A stretch of DNA of 64,000 nt, taken from the NCBI RefSeq assembly GCF_009689005.1, contig NZ_AP021879.1, positions 992,001-1,056,000 on the forward strand, read 5' to 3'. The notes below the pieces were generated by a model. That model was given only the letters and a program-made list of their open reading frames with translations. It was not told the DNA's origin and did not search any database. The translations under genes were made by a program, and so were the position numbers. Below are positions 27,261 to 35,764 of the stretch, piece by piece (the first letter of the stretch is position 1; each line of letters starts with the position of its first letter). This stretch comes from Desulfosarcina ovata subsp. ovata (GTDB taxonomy: Bacteria > Desulfobacterota > Desulfobacteria > Desulfobacterales > Desulfosarcinaceae).

Positions 27261-27731
27261 TTAGGGCCGCGTGTCCAAAATGGTTACTTCCAAAGTGCCT
27301 TTTGTGGCTTTAAACATGATGCGTGGACACCCCGTGGTATCACATGTTTTGTTTGAAACCCAGTAGCGATTTGTCCAAAATCGCATTGGAAAGGTCAAAT
27401 GATCATACGCCCAGGCCGCTTGCATGCCACGACATGAAGCCGGGCTGCTGACGAACATGATGACGCTGATGGGTTCATTCATGGGAGCAATCTCTACCAG
27501 CAAGGCACTGTGCTTGCTCATCAAGTAAGAGACCCGTTCATCCCACTTGGGATCGTCGGCACTGATGGTGAAACCATTGAACGGCACCGGCCGAAAACCT
27601 TGGACCTTGATGCGCTCATCGGTCATCTTGTCCCGTTCGTTATAGCCTCGTTCGGCACTCAGGGAATGCGGGGACAATATCACGATCATCAGTAGCATGC
27701 CCCCGACGATAATCCAAAAATTGATTTTCAT
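27261..27731 (-). CDS. exported protein of unknown function
   Basis: 156 residues with a signal peptide (FWIIVGGMLLMIVILSPHSLSA, about residues 5-26). The mature part has four cysteines (ASCRGMQ, NKTCDTTGC...), suggesting periplasmic disulfides. No family recognised. It may belong with the exopolysaccharide locus because it abuts its end, though on the opposite strand. Its Shine-Dalgarno AAAGGAAAG overlaps the edge of family B element 27746-27909, so the repeat may influence its expression. Confidence 0.6.
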   Translation of the reverse strand: MKINFWIIVGGMLLMIVILSPHSLSAERGYNERDKMTDERIKVQGFRPVPFNGFTISADDPKWDERVSYLMSKHSALLVEIAPMNEPISVIMFVSSPASCRGMQAAWAYDHLTFPMRFWTNRYWVSNKTCDTTGCPRIMFKATKGTLEVTILDTRP

Positions 27732-27745
27732 TGGCGTCTTTCCTT

Positions 27746-27909
27746 TAGGATCGGGAATTTTATTAATTAAACGAAATTGCTTGTTCTTGCGCCCGTCTTC
27801 CGCGTTGCATCAACGGCCACATACTCCCGGTATGCAACCCTTGCTGCGCCTTGAAGACGAACACAAGCCCGGCGCAATTACGTTCAATTAATTTCATCCC
27901 CGATCCTTA
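27746..27909 (+). repeat. Family B palindromic element, long form
   Basis: 164 bp. Left end TAGGATCGGGAATTTTATTAATT, inverted at the right end as AATTAATTTCATCCCCGATCC (imperfect). Inside is a second, nested imperfect palindrome: CTTGCGCCCGTCTTC against GAAGACGAACACAAG, and GTTGCAT against ATGCAAC. The short form at 20447 equals the two ends without this core. It lies 14 nt upstream of the start codon of the minus-strand exported protein. Confidence 0.8.
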
Positions 27910-27984
27910 CCGTATGACTGCCCCATCCTCCCACAATACATACCGGTTCAGGTGACAATCGATCGGAACAGATTTCATCCGGAC

Positions 27985-29292
27985 TTAATCGGGAAGCAAA
28001 TCGTAGAAGTAGGTCATGGCATCGGAACGGGTGATGATGCCGATCAGTTGGCCATCCTCCACCACGGGAAGCCGGCCGATGTCGTGGCGCACCATGATTT
28101 TGGCCGCCTGGATGGGACTTTTCCCCGGCTCGATGGAGATCACCTTGGTGCTCATGAAGGCTTTGACCGGCGCCTGGAGTTGATCCTCCTTGCGGATCTT
28201 CCTGAAATCCCGCCTTGAGATCACTCCTGTCAGCTGCCCCTCGTCAATCACCAGCAATCCGGTGCACCCCCGCTGGCGCAGGATTTTGGCCACCTCGTCC
28301 ATGGAGGTGTCCGATGGAACGCTGAAAACGGGGAACGACATGAGGTCGCTGATCTGTACCGAGGATTGCTGGTTACCTTCGATAAGATCGATGATCATCT
28401 GCTGGGCCGCTTCCGGGTTGACCCCCTTGAGCATGGCACTGCCGGCACCGGGATGCCCACCGCCCCCCAGGCTCTTCATTAATGTACCCACATCAAGTCC
28501 TTCGTTGTCGCTGCGGCCGATGACCATGCATTTGGGTTTGCCGTTTTTTTCCTGGCTGACAAAAAGGCCGAAAGCCGCATCCACATTGACGATATCCCGG
28601 AACATGCGCACCACCAGGGCCAGGTTGCCCACATGGCCATTTAGTGTGATCTGGCTGAGGCTGACCGAGTAGCCGTTGATTTTCAACCGGTTGGTGTTCT
28701 TCAGCATGTCGAAGAGCACGTTTTTCTGTTTTTCACCGTAAGCCGGCCGCAGGAACTTGTTGATCAGGGAAAGATCGGCCTTGCGGTCCAGCAGCCATCC
28801 GGCAGCGTAGGCATCTTCGGCGGTCGTCGAGGGAAACGAGAGGTTGCCGGTATCTTCGTAAAGTCCGGCCAGGAAAAGGGTGGCCTGGATGGGGGTAATC
28901 AGCTTGCGCAGCTCCTTGAGCCGCCGCACCAGCAGGGTAATGGTGGCACCCACCGGTTCCTGGCATTTCCAGCTCGCCTGGATGTTGCCACCGCTGTGGT
29001 GGTCCCATAGCAGCACTTCCAGGGATGGCTGCTCCTGCAGTTTGGCGATGGGCCCCAGCCGGCTCCAGTCGTCGGTGTCCACCACAATCAGACGACTGAC
29101 CCGGCCGGTCTCGATATTCCAGCGGTCCACATGGGTGAAAACGTCCTTGTGGATGGAGATGAACGCCCGCACATTGGGGTTGATGTTTTTGGGAATAGCG
29201 ACCACCGCTTCGGAATAGATCAGGTTGGCAGCCACCAATGAGGCAAAGGCATCAAAGTCCGTGTTTCTGTGGGTCGTGATGATCTGTGTCAT
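27985..29292 (-). CDS. DHH-family phosphoesterase with two CBS domains
   Basis: 435 residues. The DHH domain starts IITTHRNTDFDAFAS, then VVDTDDW and LLWDHHSGG (metal site); the DHHA1-type part has SLGGGGHPGAGSAM near residue 285. Two CBS domains follow (about 310-365 and 375-432: FPVFSVPSDTSMDEVAKIL; STKVISIEPGKSPIQAAKI), which usually bind adenosine nucleotides. Related proteins continue into a tRNA nucleotidyltransferase/poly(A) polymerase domain; this one ends after the second CBS. Predicted cytoplasmic nanoRNase or pApase activity, gated by nucleotides. Repeat family A copy 3 ends 3 nt before the ATG, and no Shine-Dalgarno is visible. Confidence 0.85.
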   Translation of the reverse strand: MTQIITTHRNTDFDAFASLVAANLIYSEAVVAIPKNINPNVRAFISIHKDVFTHVDRWNIETGRVSRLIVVDTDDWSRLGPIAKLQEQPSLEVLLWDHHSGGNIQASWKCQEPVGATITLLVRRLKELRKLITPIQATLFLAGLYEDTGNLSFPSTTAEDAYAAGWLLDRKADLSLINKFLRPAYGEKQKNVLFDMLKNTNRLKINGYSVSLSQITLNGHVGNLALVVRMFRDIVNVDAAFGLFVSQEKNGKPKCMVIGRSDNEGLDVGTLMKSLGGGGHPGAGSAMLKGVNPEAAQQMIIDLIEGNQQSSVQISDLMSFPVFSVPSDTSMDEVAKILRQRGCTGLLVIDEGQLTGVISRRDFRKIRKEDQLQAPVKAFMSTKVISIEPGKSPIQAAKIMVRHDIGRLPVVEDGQLIGIITRSDAMTYFYDLLPD

Positions 29293-29295
29293 TTA

Positions 29296-29385
29296 GCATT
29301 CGAGATAATGTTTTTAGGCTGTGTTATCGGTCGTCGCGGTATGGTTTGTCCAGCTTCCTCCCTCTGGCCTTGCCAAAACATTATC
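29296..29385 (+). repeat. Interspersed palindromic repeat family A, copy 3
   Basis: About 90 bp. Core nearly identical to copies 1 and 2; arms shortened and diverged (CATTCGAGATAATG ... CCAAAACATTATC). It sits immediately upstream of the minus-strand DHH-CBS start codon, occupying the place of its leader and ribosome binding site. Confidence 0.85.
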
Positions 29386-29477
29386 GGCTCATCGCGGATT
29401 AGTATGAATTTTTCCCGTGATCGAAATTGTAGATATTTTTCACCATTGATTTTAGAGCAAACCGGAAAGCGTTGGCG

Positions 29478-30314
29478 TCAGTGGGAATCGGCAGATGGGG
29501 ATGGCTGCCCCGGGTCACCCTGATCCCAACCCAGGGTCCCCTGGCTGCCGCCGTTTTCTGAGGATGGCGATTCCAGTTGCAATGGCGCGCCGTGCTGGCC
29601 CTTATATTCCAGCGAAAGGCGATGCTTCTCGATCTCGGTGCGGCTTTCGATGCTTTTTTTGGCCAGTAGGTAGCGCAGATAGACGATCCACAGCCCGATT
29701 CCCACCACCACCGCTCCCAGGCCGATAAACACCCATTTGAAACGGATGACGATTTCGATTCCGGTGTGCCCGAGGTAGGTAATCATGTTGGGAATGATCC
29801 AATAGGAAATTACCCCGACAAAGATCAGAAATCCGATGATGAAAATGTTCATGCGGCTGATCCTGTAGAGAATCGATTCCAGGCGGGTTTCATAACCGGG
29901 TTCGCAGGCCGGCCTCGATTCATCTCCGGACAGCTCACTACCATGGAAAATGGCCACATAGGCCTTGACCACGAAACCAAAGAGCAGCATGGCTCCCACC
30001 GGAATGCCGATGGCGGCCACAAACCAGGCACGAAACGGAAACGGTTCGTCTTTGGTTTTCAGGCGAACCTGGTAGTTTTCAAACGGTCCGAATGTTTTTT
30101 CAAAGTAATACTTATTGAATTCGCTGAGGTTCTTACCGCTGGTTTCATGAATGACATTGCCGTTGTGGTCAATCACCTGGAGCCACGACTTTCGTCCCGA
30201 CTTCATGGCCGCCAGGGCGAAAATCTCCAGCTCCAACAGAAAAAGCCCGACAATAATAATGATAAACAGGGTTTTATGTTCCTGAATCAGATTGCTGATA
30301 CGTGACGATTTCAC
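29478..30314 (-). CDS. membrane protein of unknown function
   Basis: 278 residues. One N-terminal membrane segment (TLFIIIIVGLFLLELEIFAL) is followed by a ~70-residue extracytoplasmic domain, two or three more segments (FVAAIGIPVGAMLLFGFVV; MNIFIIGFLIFVGVISYWII; WVFIGLGAVVVGIGLWIVYL), and a charged, Ser/Gly/Pro-rich cytoplasmic tail. No enzymatic motif. The arrangement (small periplasmic domain between two membrane helices) resembles sensory membrane modules, but no output domain follows. Stands alone between the DHH-CBS gene and the divergent ACT gene. Confidence 0.6.
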   Translation of the reverse strand: MKSSRISNLIQEHKTLFIIIIVGLFLLELEIFALAAMKSGRKSWLQVIDHNGNVIHETSGKNLSEFNKYYFEKTFGPFENYQVRLKTKDEPFPFRAWFVAAIGIPVGAMLLFGFVVKAYVAIFHGSELSGDESRPACEPGYETRLESILYRISRMNIFIIGFLIFVGVISYWIIPNMITYLGHTGIEIVIRFKWVFIGLGAVVVGIGLWIVYLRYLLAKKSIESRTEIEKHRLSLEYKGQHGAPLQLESPSSENGGSQGTLGWDQGDPGQPSPSADSH

Positions 30315-30488
30315 AAGCTCCCCTGCCCACCTTGTTTCATGCCGCGTGGAAACGGCGAAAATGGGATTGATCGGTCAGCACCGGGATGGAATCGGCACCG
30401 GTTGCGGTTTTAGCAAGCATCGGGAAGGTTAGCATAGCGCCGCTTTACAGCACAATCTTTTTTCAAATCTTTGCTGTAAGAGCTGCGG

Positions 30489-30517
30489 TTGACACCGCAT
30501 GGCAATTGTTCCATAAG
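30489..30517 (+). promoter_or_regulatory. candidate sigma70 promoter for the ACT-UPF0210 operon
   Basis: TTGACA at 30489-30494, 17-nt spacer, CATAAG at 30512-30517 (4 of 6 to TATAAT), about 40 nt before the ACT-protein start codon. Position and spacing fit; the -10 is only moderate. Confidence 0.35.
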
Positions 30518-30557
30518 GAGCCAATATCGATAGGCAAGATGGGATCAGGAGCCAAAC

Positions 30558-31112
30558 ATGCAAAAAATGATTATATCCGTCCTGGGAAAAGACCGGCCGG
30601 GCATCATTGCCGCCGTCACCCGGATTCTTTTCGAGTTGGACTGCAATATTGAAAATGTCAGTCAGACCATTCTGCAGAACGAATTTTCCGGTATTTTCAT
30701 TGTCAGCGTCTCTGATGCATTGACGGATGCGGACTTGCACCGGCAGTTGGACCAGGGACTCTCCCCCATGAGCCTGCACGTATACGAAAAACGGATCACG
30801 GACACGGACGATACCGTTACCAGCGTCAACAGCGAACCGTTTGTGGTCACCACCAAAGGTCCGGACCGCAAGGGGCTGGTGGCCGCCATCACAGGCGTTC
30901 TGGCGGCCCACCAGGTCAATGTCAGCAACCTGCAGGCGGTGTTCAAGGGCGGCGACGATCCCAATGCCAACATCATGATCTATGAGGTCGATATTCCCGC
31001 TGATGCCGATCAGCAGGTCCTGCGCCAGCAACTGCATGAAAAGGCGAATGCGCTTGATCTGGACATATCTATCCAGCATAAACTGATTTTCGAGGCGATC
31101 AACCGCGTTTGA
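30558..31112 (+). CDS. double ACT-domain protein (GcvR-like)
   Basis: 184 residues made of two ACT domains: residues 1-80 (MIISVLGKDRPGIIAAVTRIL, IENVSQTIL) and ~92-175 (FVVTTKGPDRKGLVAAITGVL, VNVSNLQAV). ACT pairs bind small effectors, often amino acids. The family includes GcvR and the UPF0237 proteins. UPF0237-type ACT proteins are commonly found next to UPF0210 genes, exactly the arrangement here, with the PFL-like gene starting 79 nt downstream. Inferred role: ligand-dependent control of the downstream protein. SD-like AGGAG precedes the ATG. Confidence 0.85.
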   Translation: MQKMIISVLGKDRPGIIAAVTRILFELDCNIENVSQTILQNEFSGIFIVSVSDALTDADLHRQLDQGLSPMSLHVYEKRITDTDDTVTSVNSEPFVVTTKGPDRKGLVAAITGVLAAHQVNVSNLQAVFKGGDDPNANIMIYEVDIPADADQQVLRQQLHEKANALDLDISIQHKLIFEAINRV

Positions 31113-31190
31113 GCCGTACCGTTTACGCAACCCGTCATGTGGGTCCGCAAGTGGAGACGTTGCCTACGGGTTTATTTAAGGATATCAACC

Positions 31191-32564
31191 ATGTTCAGTG
31201 AAAGTGAAATCCTCTCCGTCGTGGAGATGCTCAAAAATGAAAACCTGGATGTCCGCACCGTCACCCTGGGGCTGAATCTGTTGGATTGTGCCTCGGATGA
31301 TATCGGCCGCTTCACCGACAACATTTACGCCCGCATTACCGGTGCGGCCAGGGATCTGGTGCGTATCTGCGACGAGGTGGGCGACAAATACGGCATCCCG
31401 GTGGTTAACAAACGCATATCGGTAAGCCCCATTGCCGTGGCCGCGGCCCCCTTCGATGCCAAGGGGATGCTGCGTGTGGCCAGCACGCTCAACGACGCCG
31501 CCACTGCCGCCCGTGTGGATTTCATCGGCGGTTTTTCCGCCCTGGTGGAAAAAGGCATGGCCCGCGGCGACCGCGCGCTGATCGACGCCATTCCCGAGGC
31601 CCTGACCGTTACCCAGCGGGTCTGCGCGTCGGTCAATGTGGCCTCTACCCGCGCCGGCATCAACATGGATGCGGTGCTGCAGATGGGCAAAACCATCAAG
31701 CAGGCCGCCCGTCTCACCGCCGACAGCGACGGGCTGGCCTGCGCCAAACTGTGCGTCTTCGCCAACATCCCCCAGGATATTCCTTTCATGGCCGGTGCCT
31801 ACCTGGGTATCGGTGAGGCCGATGCAGTGATCAATGTGGGGGTCAGCGGCCCGGGCGTGGTCAAAAAAGCCATCGACCGTGCGGTGGCCGCCAATCCGGA
31901 CCTCAATCTGGGGCAGATCAGCGAGATCGTCAAGCGTACCGCCTACAAGGTAACCCGCATCGGTGAACTCATCGGCCGTGAAGTGGCCCAGCGCTTAGGC
32001 ATCCGTTTCGGTGTGGTGGACCTCTCCCTGGCCCCCACGCCCAATGTGGGCGACAGCGTCGGCGAGATTTTCCAGAGCCTGGGACTGACCAGCATCGGCG
32101 TTCCGGGCAGCACCGTGGCCCTGGCGCTTTTGAACGATGCGGTGAAAAAAGGCGGCGCCTTTGCCAGTTCAACGGTAGGCGGCCTGAGCGGCGCCTTTAT
32201 CCCGGTCAGTGAGGACCTGAACATTTCCCAGGCGGCCGCCAAAGGCTATCTTTCCATCGAAAAGCTCGAAGCCATGACCTGTGTCTGTTCGGTGGGGCTG
32301 GACATGGTGGCCATCCCCGGCGACACCAGCGAGGAGACCCTGGCGGCGATCATCGCCGACGAGATGGCCATCGGCATGATCAACAAGAAGACCACCGCCA
32401 CCCGGCTGATCCCGGTCCCCGGGAAAAAGGCCGGTGAGCACGCCTTTTTCGGGGGGCTGCTGGGTGAATCGATTATCATGCCGGTGAACAATGCCGCCGG
32501 TGAAAACCGGTTCTTGCGTCGCGGCGGGTTGATTCCATCGCCAATTCACAGTCTGGTCAACTGA
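31191..32564 (+). CDS. UPF0210 / DUF711 family protein
   Basis: 457 residues from the ATG with AAGGATAT upstream; an upstream ATG at 31137 has no ribosome site. Family features: FSESEILSVVEMLKNENLDVRTVTLG, VVNKRISVSPIAV, GGFSALVEKGM, SVNVASTRAGINMDAV, NVGVSGPGVV, DLSLAPTPNVGDSVGEI. The fold is related to glycyl-radical (PFL-like) barrels, but no glycyl-radical motif was seen at the C-terminus. Function is not established for the family. Paired with an ACT regulator as in many anaerobes. Convergent with the ABC exporter genes, 6 nt apart. Confidence 0.85.
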   Translation: MFSESEILSVVEMLKNENLDVRTVTLGLNLLDCASDDIGRFTDNIYARITGAARDLVRICDEVGDKYGIPVVNKRISVSPIAVAAAPFDAKGMLRVASTLNDAATAARVDFIGGFSALVEKGMARGDRALIDAIPEALTVTQRVCASVNVASTRAGINMDAVLQMGKTIKQAARLTADSDGLACAKLCVFANIPQDIPFMAGAYLGIGEADAVINVGVSGPGVVKKAIDRAVAANPDLNLGQISEIVKRTAYKVTRIGELIGREVAQRLGIRFGVVDLSLAPTPNVGDSVGEIFQSLGLTSIGVPGSTVALALLNDAVKKGGAFASSTVGGLSGAFIPVSEDLNISQAAAKGYLSIEKLEAMTCVCSVGLDMVAIPGDTSEETLAAIIADEMAIGMINKKTTATRLIPVPGKKAGEHAFFGGLLGESIIMPVNNAAGENRFLRRGGLIPSPIHSLVN

Positions 32565-32570
32565 CCCAAC

Positions 32571-33626
32571 TCATTTATTCCAGGAAAAAAAAGCCGCACC
32601 GATCAACAAAAACGCCAGGGTCATGGCGCACAGGATGCCCACCTCCGGCATCACTGCTATGAGCCCCTGGCCTTCGTTCATGATTTTGCGGGCCGCCGTG
32701 AGCAGGTGGGTCAGGGGGAAAATTTTGGCGGCGGTCCTGAGCCAGTCCGGCGCGCCTTCGATGGAAAACCACACCTCGGAAAGGAACATCATCGGCCAGC
32801 TGATCAGGTTGAGGATGCCATTGGCGAACTCCTCGCTGGTCCCCCGGCAGGCGATCACCAATCCCAGGGCGGTCATGCAACTCGAGCCTGCCAGGAAAAC
32901 GATGAAAAGGTTCAGCAGGCTGCCGTAGACCCTGAAATCGAGAATCAAATCGCAGCCCACCCAGACGATCGTCAAGGTGACCATCAACAGAAAAATCCGC
33001 GACAGCAACTGGGCGGCAAGGTATTCGAAAGCGGTCAGCGGGGTCGCCTTGAGCCGCTTGAGCACCCCGTTCTTGCGGTAGCGCACCACCACCCAGCCCA
33101 CCCCGTAAAGGGCGCTGAACATCATGTTCATGCCCAGGATGCCGGGGAAGAGCCAGTCGACATAACGGATCTGAAGCCCCTTGATATCCTCTTTTTCAAA
33201 CCGGGGATCAGCTGCCTGATCCGGCACCATGGCTTCTTTGAGCAGGCGCTCGACAATGGCACCGGAAGGTGAGGAATCGGCCACCCAGTATCGTACCGGC
33301 CGGGTGTGCGCCTGAATCAGCAGATCGATTTTGTGGTGTTTGAGTTTCTGCAGCCCGATCTCACCGGATTCAAAGCCCACAAAGGATAAAGATGCAAAGG
33401 TGGCAAAGGATTCCGGTAGGAAATCGATGGATTGTTCAACGGAAACGCCGGTCGGGACCGGAAAAAGCCCCACCTTGAATTGCGCCCGGTAATCGCCTTT
33501 AAAAATAAGACCGAAGCCGATGATTATCAGAAAAGGAAACAGGAAATTCCAGCCAAAGGCCTCACGGTCCCTGAAATACTCGAGATTTCTGGTTTGAAAA
33601 ATGGCCCACAGCCGTTTCAATCGCAT
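32571..33626 (-). CDS. ABC-2 type exporter permease
   Basis: 351 residues. One membrane segment near the N-terminus (NFLFPFLIIIGFGLIF), a ~130-residue extracytoplasmic domain, then five membrane segments in the C-terminal half (ILGMNMMFSALYGVGWVVV, LSRIFLLMVTLTIVWVGCDL, LLNLFIVFLAGSSCMTALGLVI, LISWPMMFLSEVWFSIEGAP, VGILCAMTLAFLLIGAAFF). This is the ABC2_membrane layout used for drug, lipid or polysaccharide export. Follows its ATPase gene by 12 nt on the same strand. Substrate unknown. Confidence 0.85.
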   Translation of the reverse strand: MRLKRLWAIFQTRNLEYFRDREAFGWNFLFPFLIIIGFGLIFKGDYRAQFKVGLFPVPTGVSVEQSIDFLPESFATFASLSFVGFESGEIGLQKLKHHKIDLLIQAHTRPVRYWVADSSPSGAIVERLLKEAMVPDQAADPRFEKEDIKGLQIRYVDWLFPGILGMNMMFSALYGVGWVVVRYRKNGVLKRLKATPLTAFEYLAAQLLSRIFLLMVTLTIVWVGCDLILDFRVYGSLLNLFIVFLAGSSCMTALGLVIACRGTSEEFANGILNLISWPMMFLSEVWFSIEGAPDWLRTAAKIFPLTHLLTAARKIMNEGQGLIAVMPEVGILCAMTLAFLLIGAAFFSWNK

Positions 33627-33638
33627 GTCCGCTCCCGA

Positions 33639-34526
33639 TTATTCCCGCAGACTTCTGCCGGTCAGTTTTAAAAAAACATCTTCCAGATTGGGGGTTTTAA
33701 CGTCGACCACACGCATATCCACGCCTCTGGCCAGCAGTTGACCGACCACACCGTTGACATTCTGGGTGCGGATAACGATCCGCTCGCCGTGCTGGCGGAT
33801 AAAGCCTTCGATGCCATCTCCGCCTTCGGGAAATTCGGATGTGGGGACCGTCACGGTAGCCTGGGGGCAATGGGTTTTGATCAACGCCTGGGGTTCGCCG
33901 CGGGCAATGATCTGGCCTTTGTCCATGATGGCGACATCGTCACAGAGCTTCTCCGCCTCTTCCATATAGTGGGTCGTGAGCACGATGGTGCGTCCCTGGG
34001 CCTTGATCGTCGTGATAATATCCCACATATTGCGCCGCGCCTGGGGATCCAGGCCGGTCGACGGTTCATCCAGAAAAATCAAATCAGGACGGTTGAGCAA
34101 GGCCAGCGCCAACAGCAGGCGCTGTTTCTGCCCGCCGGAAATTCTGTCGTTGAGTTGCTGACCCACCTCGTTGAGATAGCAGAGACGAATCAACCGGTCG
34201 ATATCGTCGCAGTGGTCGTACAGCCGGGCAAATGTCTTCAACGTTTCGAAAACGGTCATGTAGGAAAACAGCGCCGTCTGCTGGAACATGATGCCCACTT
34301 CCTGTCGAAAATTAGATCCCCGTGGATGCCCTTTGTAACGTACGGTTCCGGAAGTCGGCCGGATGATATCCTCAACAATCTCGATCAGGGTGGTTTTGCC
34401 TGCCCCGTTGGGCCCCAGAAGTCCGAAACAGGTTCCCGGATCAATGGAAAGGCTGACCCCATCGACGGCGCAAAGGGATTTGTACTGTTTTCGGACATCG
34501 GTGATTTCAAGAAGGGGCTGCGTCAT
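33639..34526 (-). CDS. ABC exporter ATP-binding protein
   Basis: 295 residues from the ATG at 34526; the frame extends upstream but without family similarity. Walker A GPNGAGKTT (about residue 41), Q-loop MFQQTALFS, signature SGGQKQRLLLALAL, Walker B LIFLDEPSTGLDP, H-loop TTHYMEEAE. The C-terminal ~70 residues carry the extra domain typical of DrrA/CcmA-type exporters. Works with the adjacent permease. The start faces the K+ channel promoter on the other strand. Confidence 0.9.
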   Translation of the reverse strand: MTQPLLEITDVRKQYKSLCAVDGVSLSIDPGTCFGLLGPNGAGKTTLIEIVEDIIRPTSGTVRYKGHPRGSNFRQEVGIMFQQTALFSYMTVFETLKTFARLYDHCDDIDRLIRLCYLNEVGQQLNDRISGGQKQRLLLALALLNRPDLIFLDEPSTGLDPQARRNMWDIITTIKAQGRTIVLTTHYMEEAEKLCDDVAIMDKGQIIARGEPQALIKTHCPQATVTVPTSEFPEGGDGIEGFIRQHGERIVIRTQNVNGVVGQLLARGVDMRVVDVKTPNLEDVFLKLTGRSLRE

Positions 34527-34610
34527 GGGCTCCGTCTGCCGGAAAGAATTGAAAACCAGTTGAATTGGTGAAATCTTATTTAAAAAAAAGGAGTTGCATC
34601 TCCTTGTCGG

Positions 34611-34639
34611 TTGACACTGACAAAACCATTTTTTATAGT
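34611..34639 (+). promoter_or_regulatory. strong sigma70-type promoter for the K+ channel gene
   Basis: TTGACA at 34611-34616, exactly 17 nt, then TATAGT at 34634-34639 (5 of 6 to TATAAT). It lies 75-95 nt upstream of the channel start and is the best consensus match seen in the window. Confidence 0.65.
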
Positions 34640-34732
34640 CCTTAGCCAGTGGCAAATCAAGCTGGAATGTACAGGCGCTTTTTCACGCGTCCGGATCAGC
34701 GATTCTGACGGCGGGTGCTCACCCCCTGGCAA

Positions 34733-35746
34733 ATGGGAACCATCAAATTGGAACGTAACGCTCATTTGGTCATCTCCATTCTGCTATCCTTCGTCCTGCT
34801 TGGCGCCGGATCGGTCGGCTATATGGTCATCGAAGGGTGGGGCTTCGGCGACGCCATGTACATGACCGTCATCACCCTGGCCACGGTGGGGTACGGCGAA
34901 GTTCATCAGGTCAGTTCCACCGGCCGTATGTTTACGGTTGTTCTCATCCTGATGGGCGTCGGCTATTTCATGTATGTGGGCGGCAACATCGTGCAATTCC
35001 TGGTCGAAGACCGCATCCGTGTCATCCTCGGGAGACGAAAATTGGACAAACAGATCGCCAAGCTAAGCGGACACTATATTATCTGTGGGTATGGGCGGAT
35101 CGGACGGGTACTCGCCCGTTACCTGACCGAGCGCTACCTCGATGTGGTCGTCATTGAAAAAAGAACCGAACGCCAACCGGCCATGGATGAAGACGGCGTG
35201 TTGTACCTGATTGGCGAGGCCACCGATGAAAACCTGCTGCTCAAGGCCGGGATCGAACAGGCCAGGGGATTGATCACGGTCGTTGGCACGGATGCTGACA
35301 ACGTCTTTCTGACCCTGATTGCCAAACAGCTCAATCCGAACCTGTTCATCGTCGCCCGCTGCATCCAGAACACGGCCAAGCGGACCCTGCATGCCGCCGG
35401 AGCCAACAAGGTCATCTCACCCTATGATCTCGGCGCCAGGCGCATGGCCCACGCAATCTTGCGACCAACGGTGATTCGCTTCCTGGAACTGGCTTTCACC
35501 GACGACAGCACCGACATCCAGGTGGAGGAGATTCGGGTGAAATCAACGTCGAGCCTGCTCAACGTGGAGTTGAAAAATTCCGGTATCCGCCAACAACTGG
35601 ACCTGATTATCCTGACCATTAAGAAGGCCGACGACACCCTGATTTTCAACCCCAAGGCCGACACCCGCATCGAGGTTGACGACACCCTTGTGGTGGTGGG
35701 CCGCGCCAAGAGCCTCAAGGGGCTGGAGCGCATGCTGCGCAGCTGA
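34733..35746 (+). CDS. two-helix potassium channel with RCK (TrkA-N/TrkA-C) domains
   Basis: About 337 residues. Two membrane helices (LVISILLSFVLLGAGSVGYMV and VVLILMGVGYFMYVGGNIV) surround the pore loop with the selectivity filter TVGYGE. The cytoplasmic part has a Rossmann RCK-N domain (YIICGYGRIGRVLARYL, VIEKRTERQ, GEATDENLL) and an RCK-C domain (LDLIILTIKKADDTLIFNP). This is the MthK/Kch-like architecture, opened by nucleotide or ion binding. A GTG at 34715 would add six residues; neither start has a good ribosome site. The radical SAM gene starts 18 nt after it. Confidence 0.88.
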   Translation: MGTIKLERNAHLVISILLSFVLLGAGSVGYMVIEGWGFGDAMYMTVITLATVGYGEVHQVSSTGRMFTVVLILMGVGYFMYVGGNIVQFLVEDRIRVILGRRKLDKQIAKLSGHYIICGYGRIGRVLARYLTERYLDVVVIEKRTERQPAMDEDGVLYLIGEATDENLLLKAGIEQARGLITVVGTDADNVFLTLIAKQLNPNLFIVARCIQNTAKRTLHAAGANKVISPYDLGARRMAHAILRPTVIRFLELAFTDDSTDIQVEEIRVKSTSSLLNVELKNSGIRQQLDLIILTIKKADDTLIFNPKADTRIEVDDTLVVVGRAKSLKGLERMLRS

Positions 35747-35764
35747 TCGCATGAAGGAGGGACC

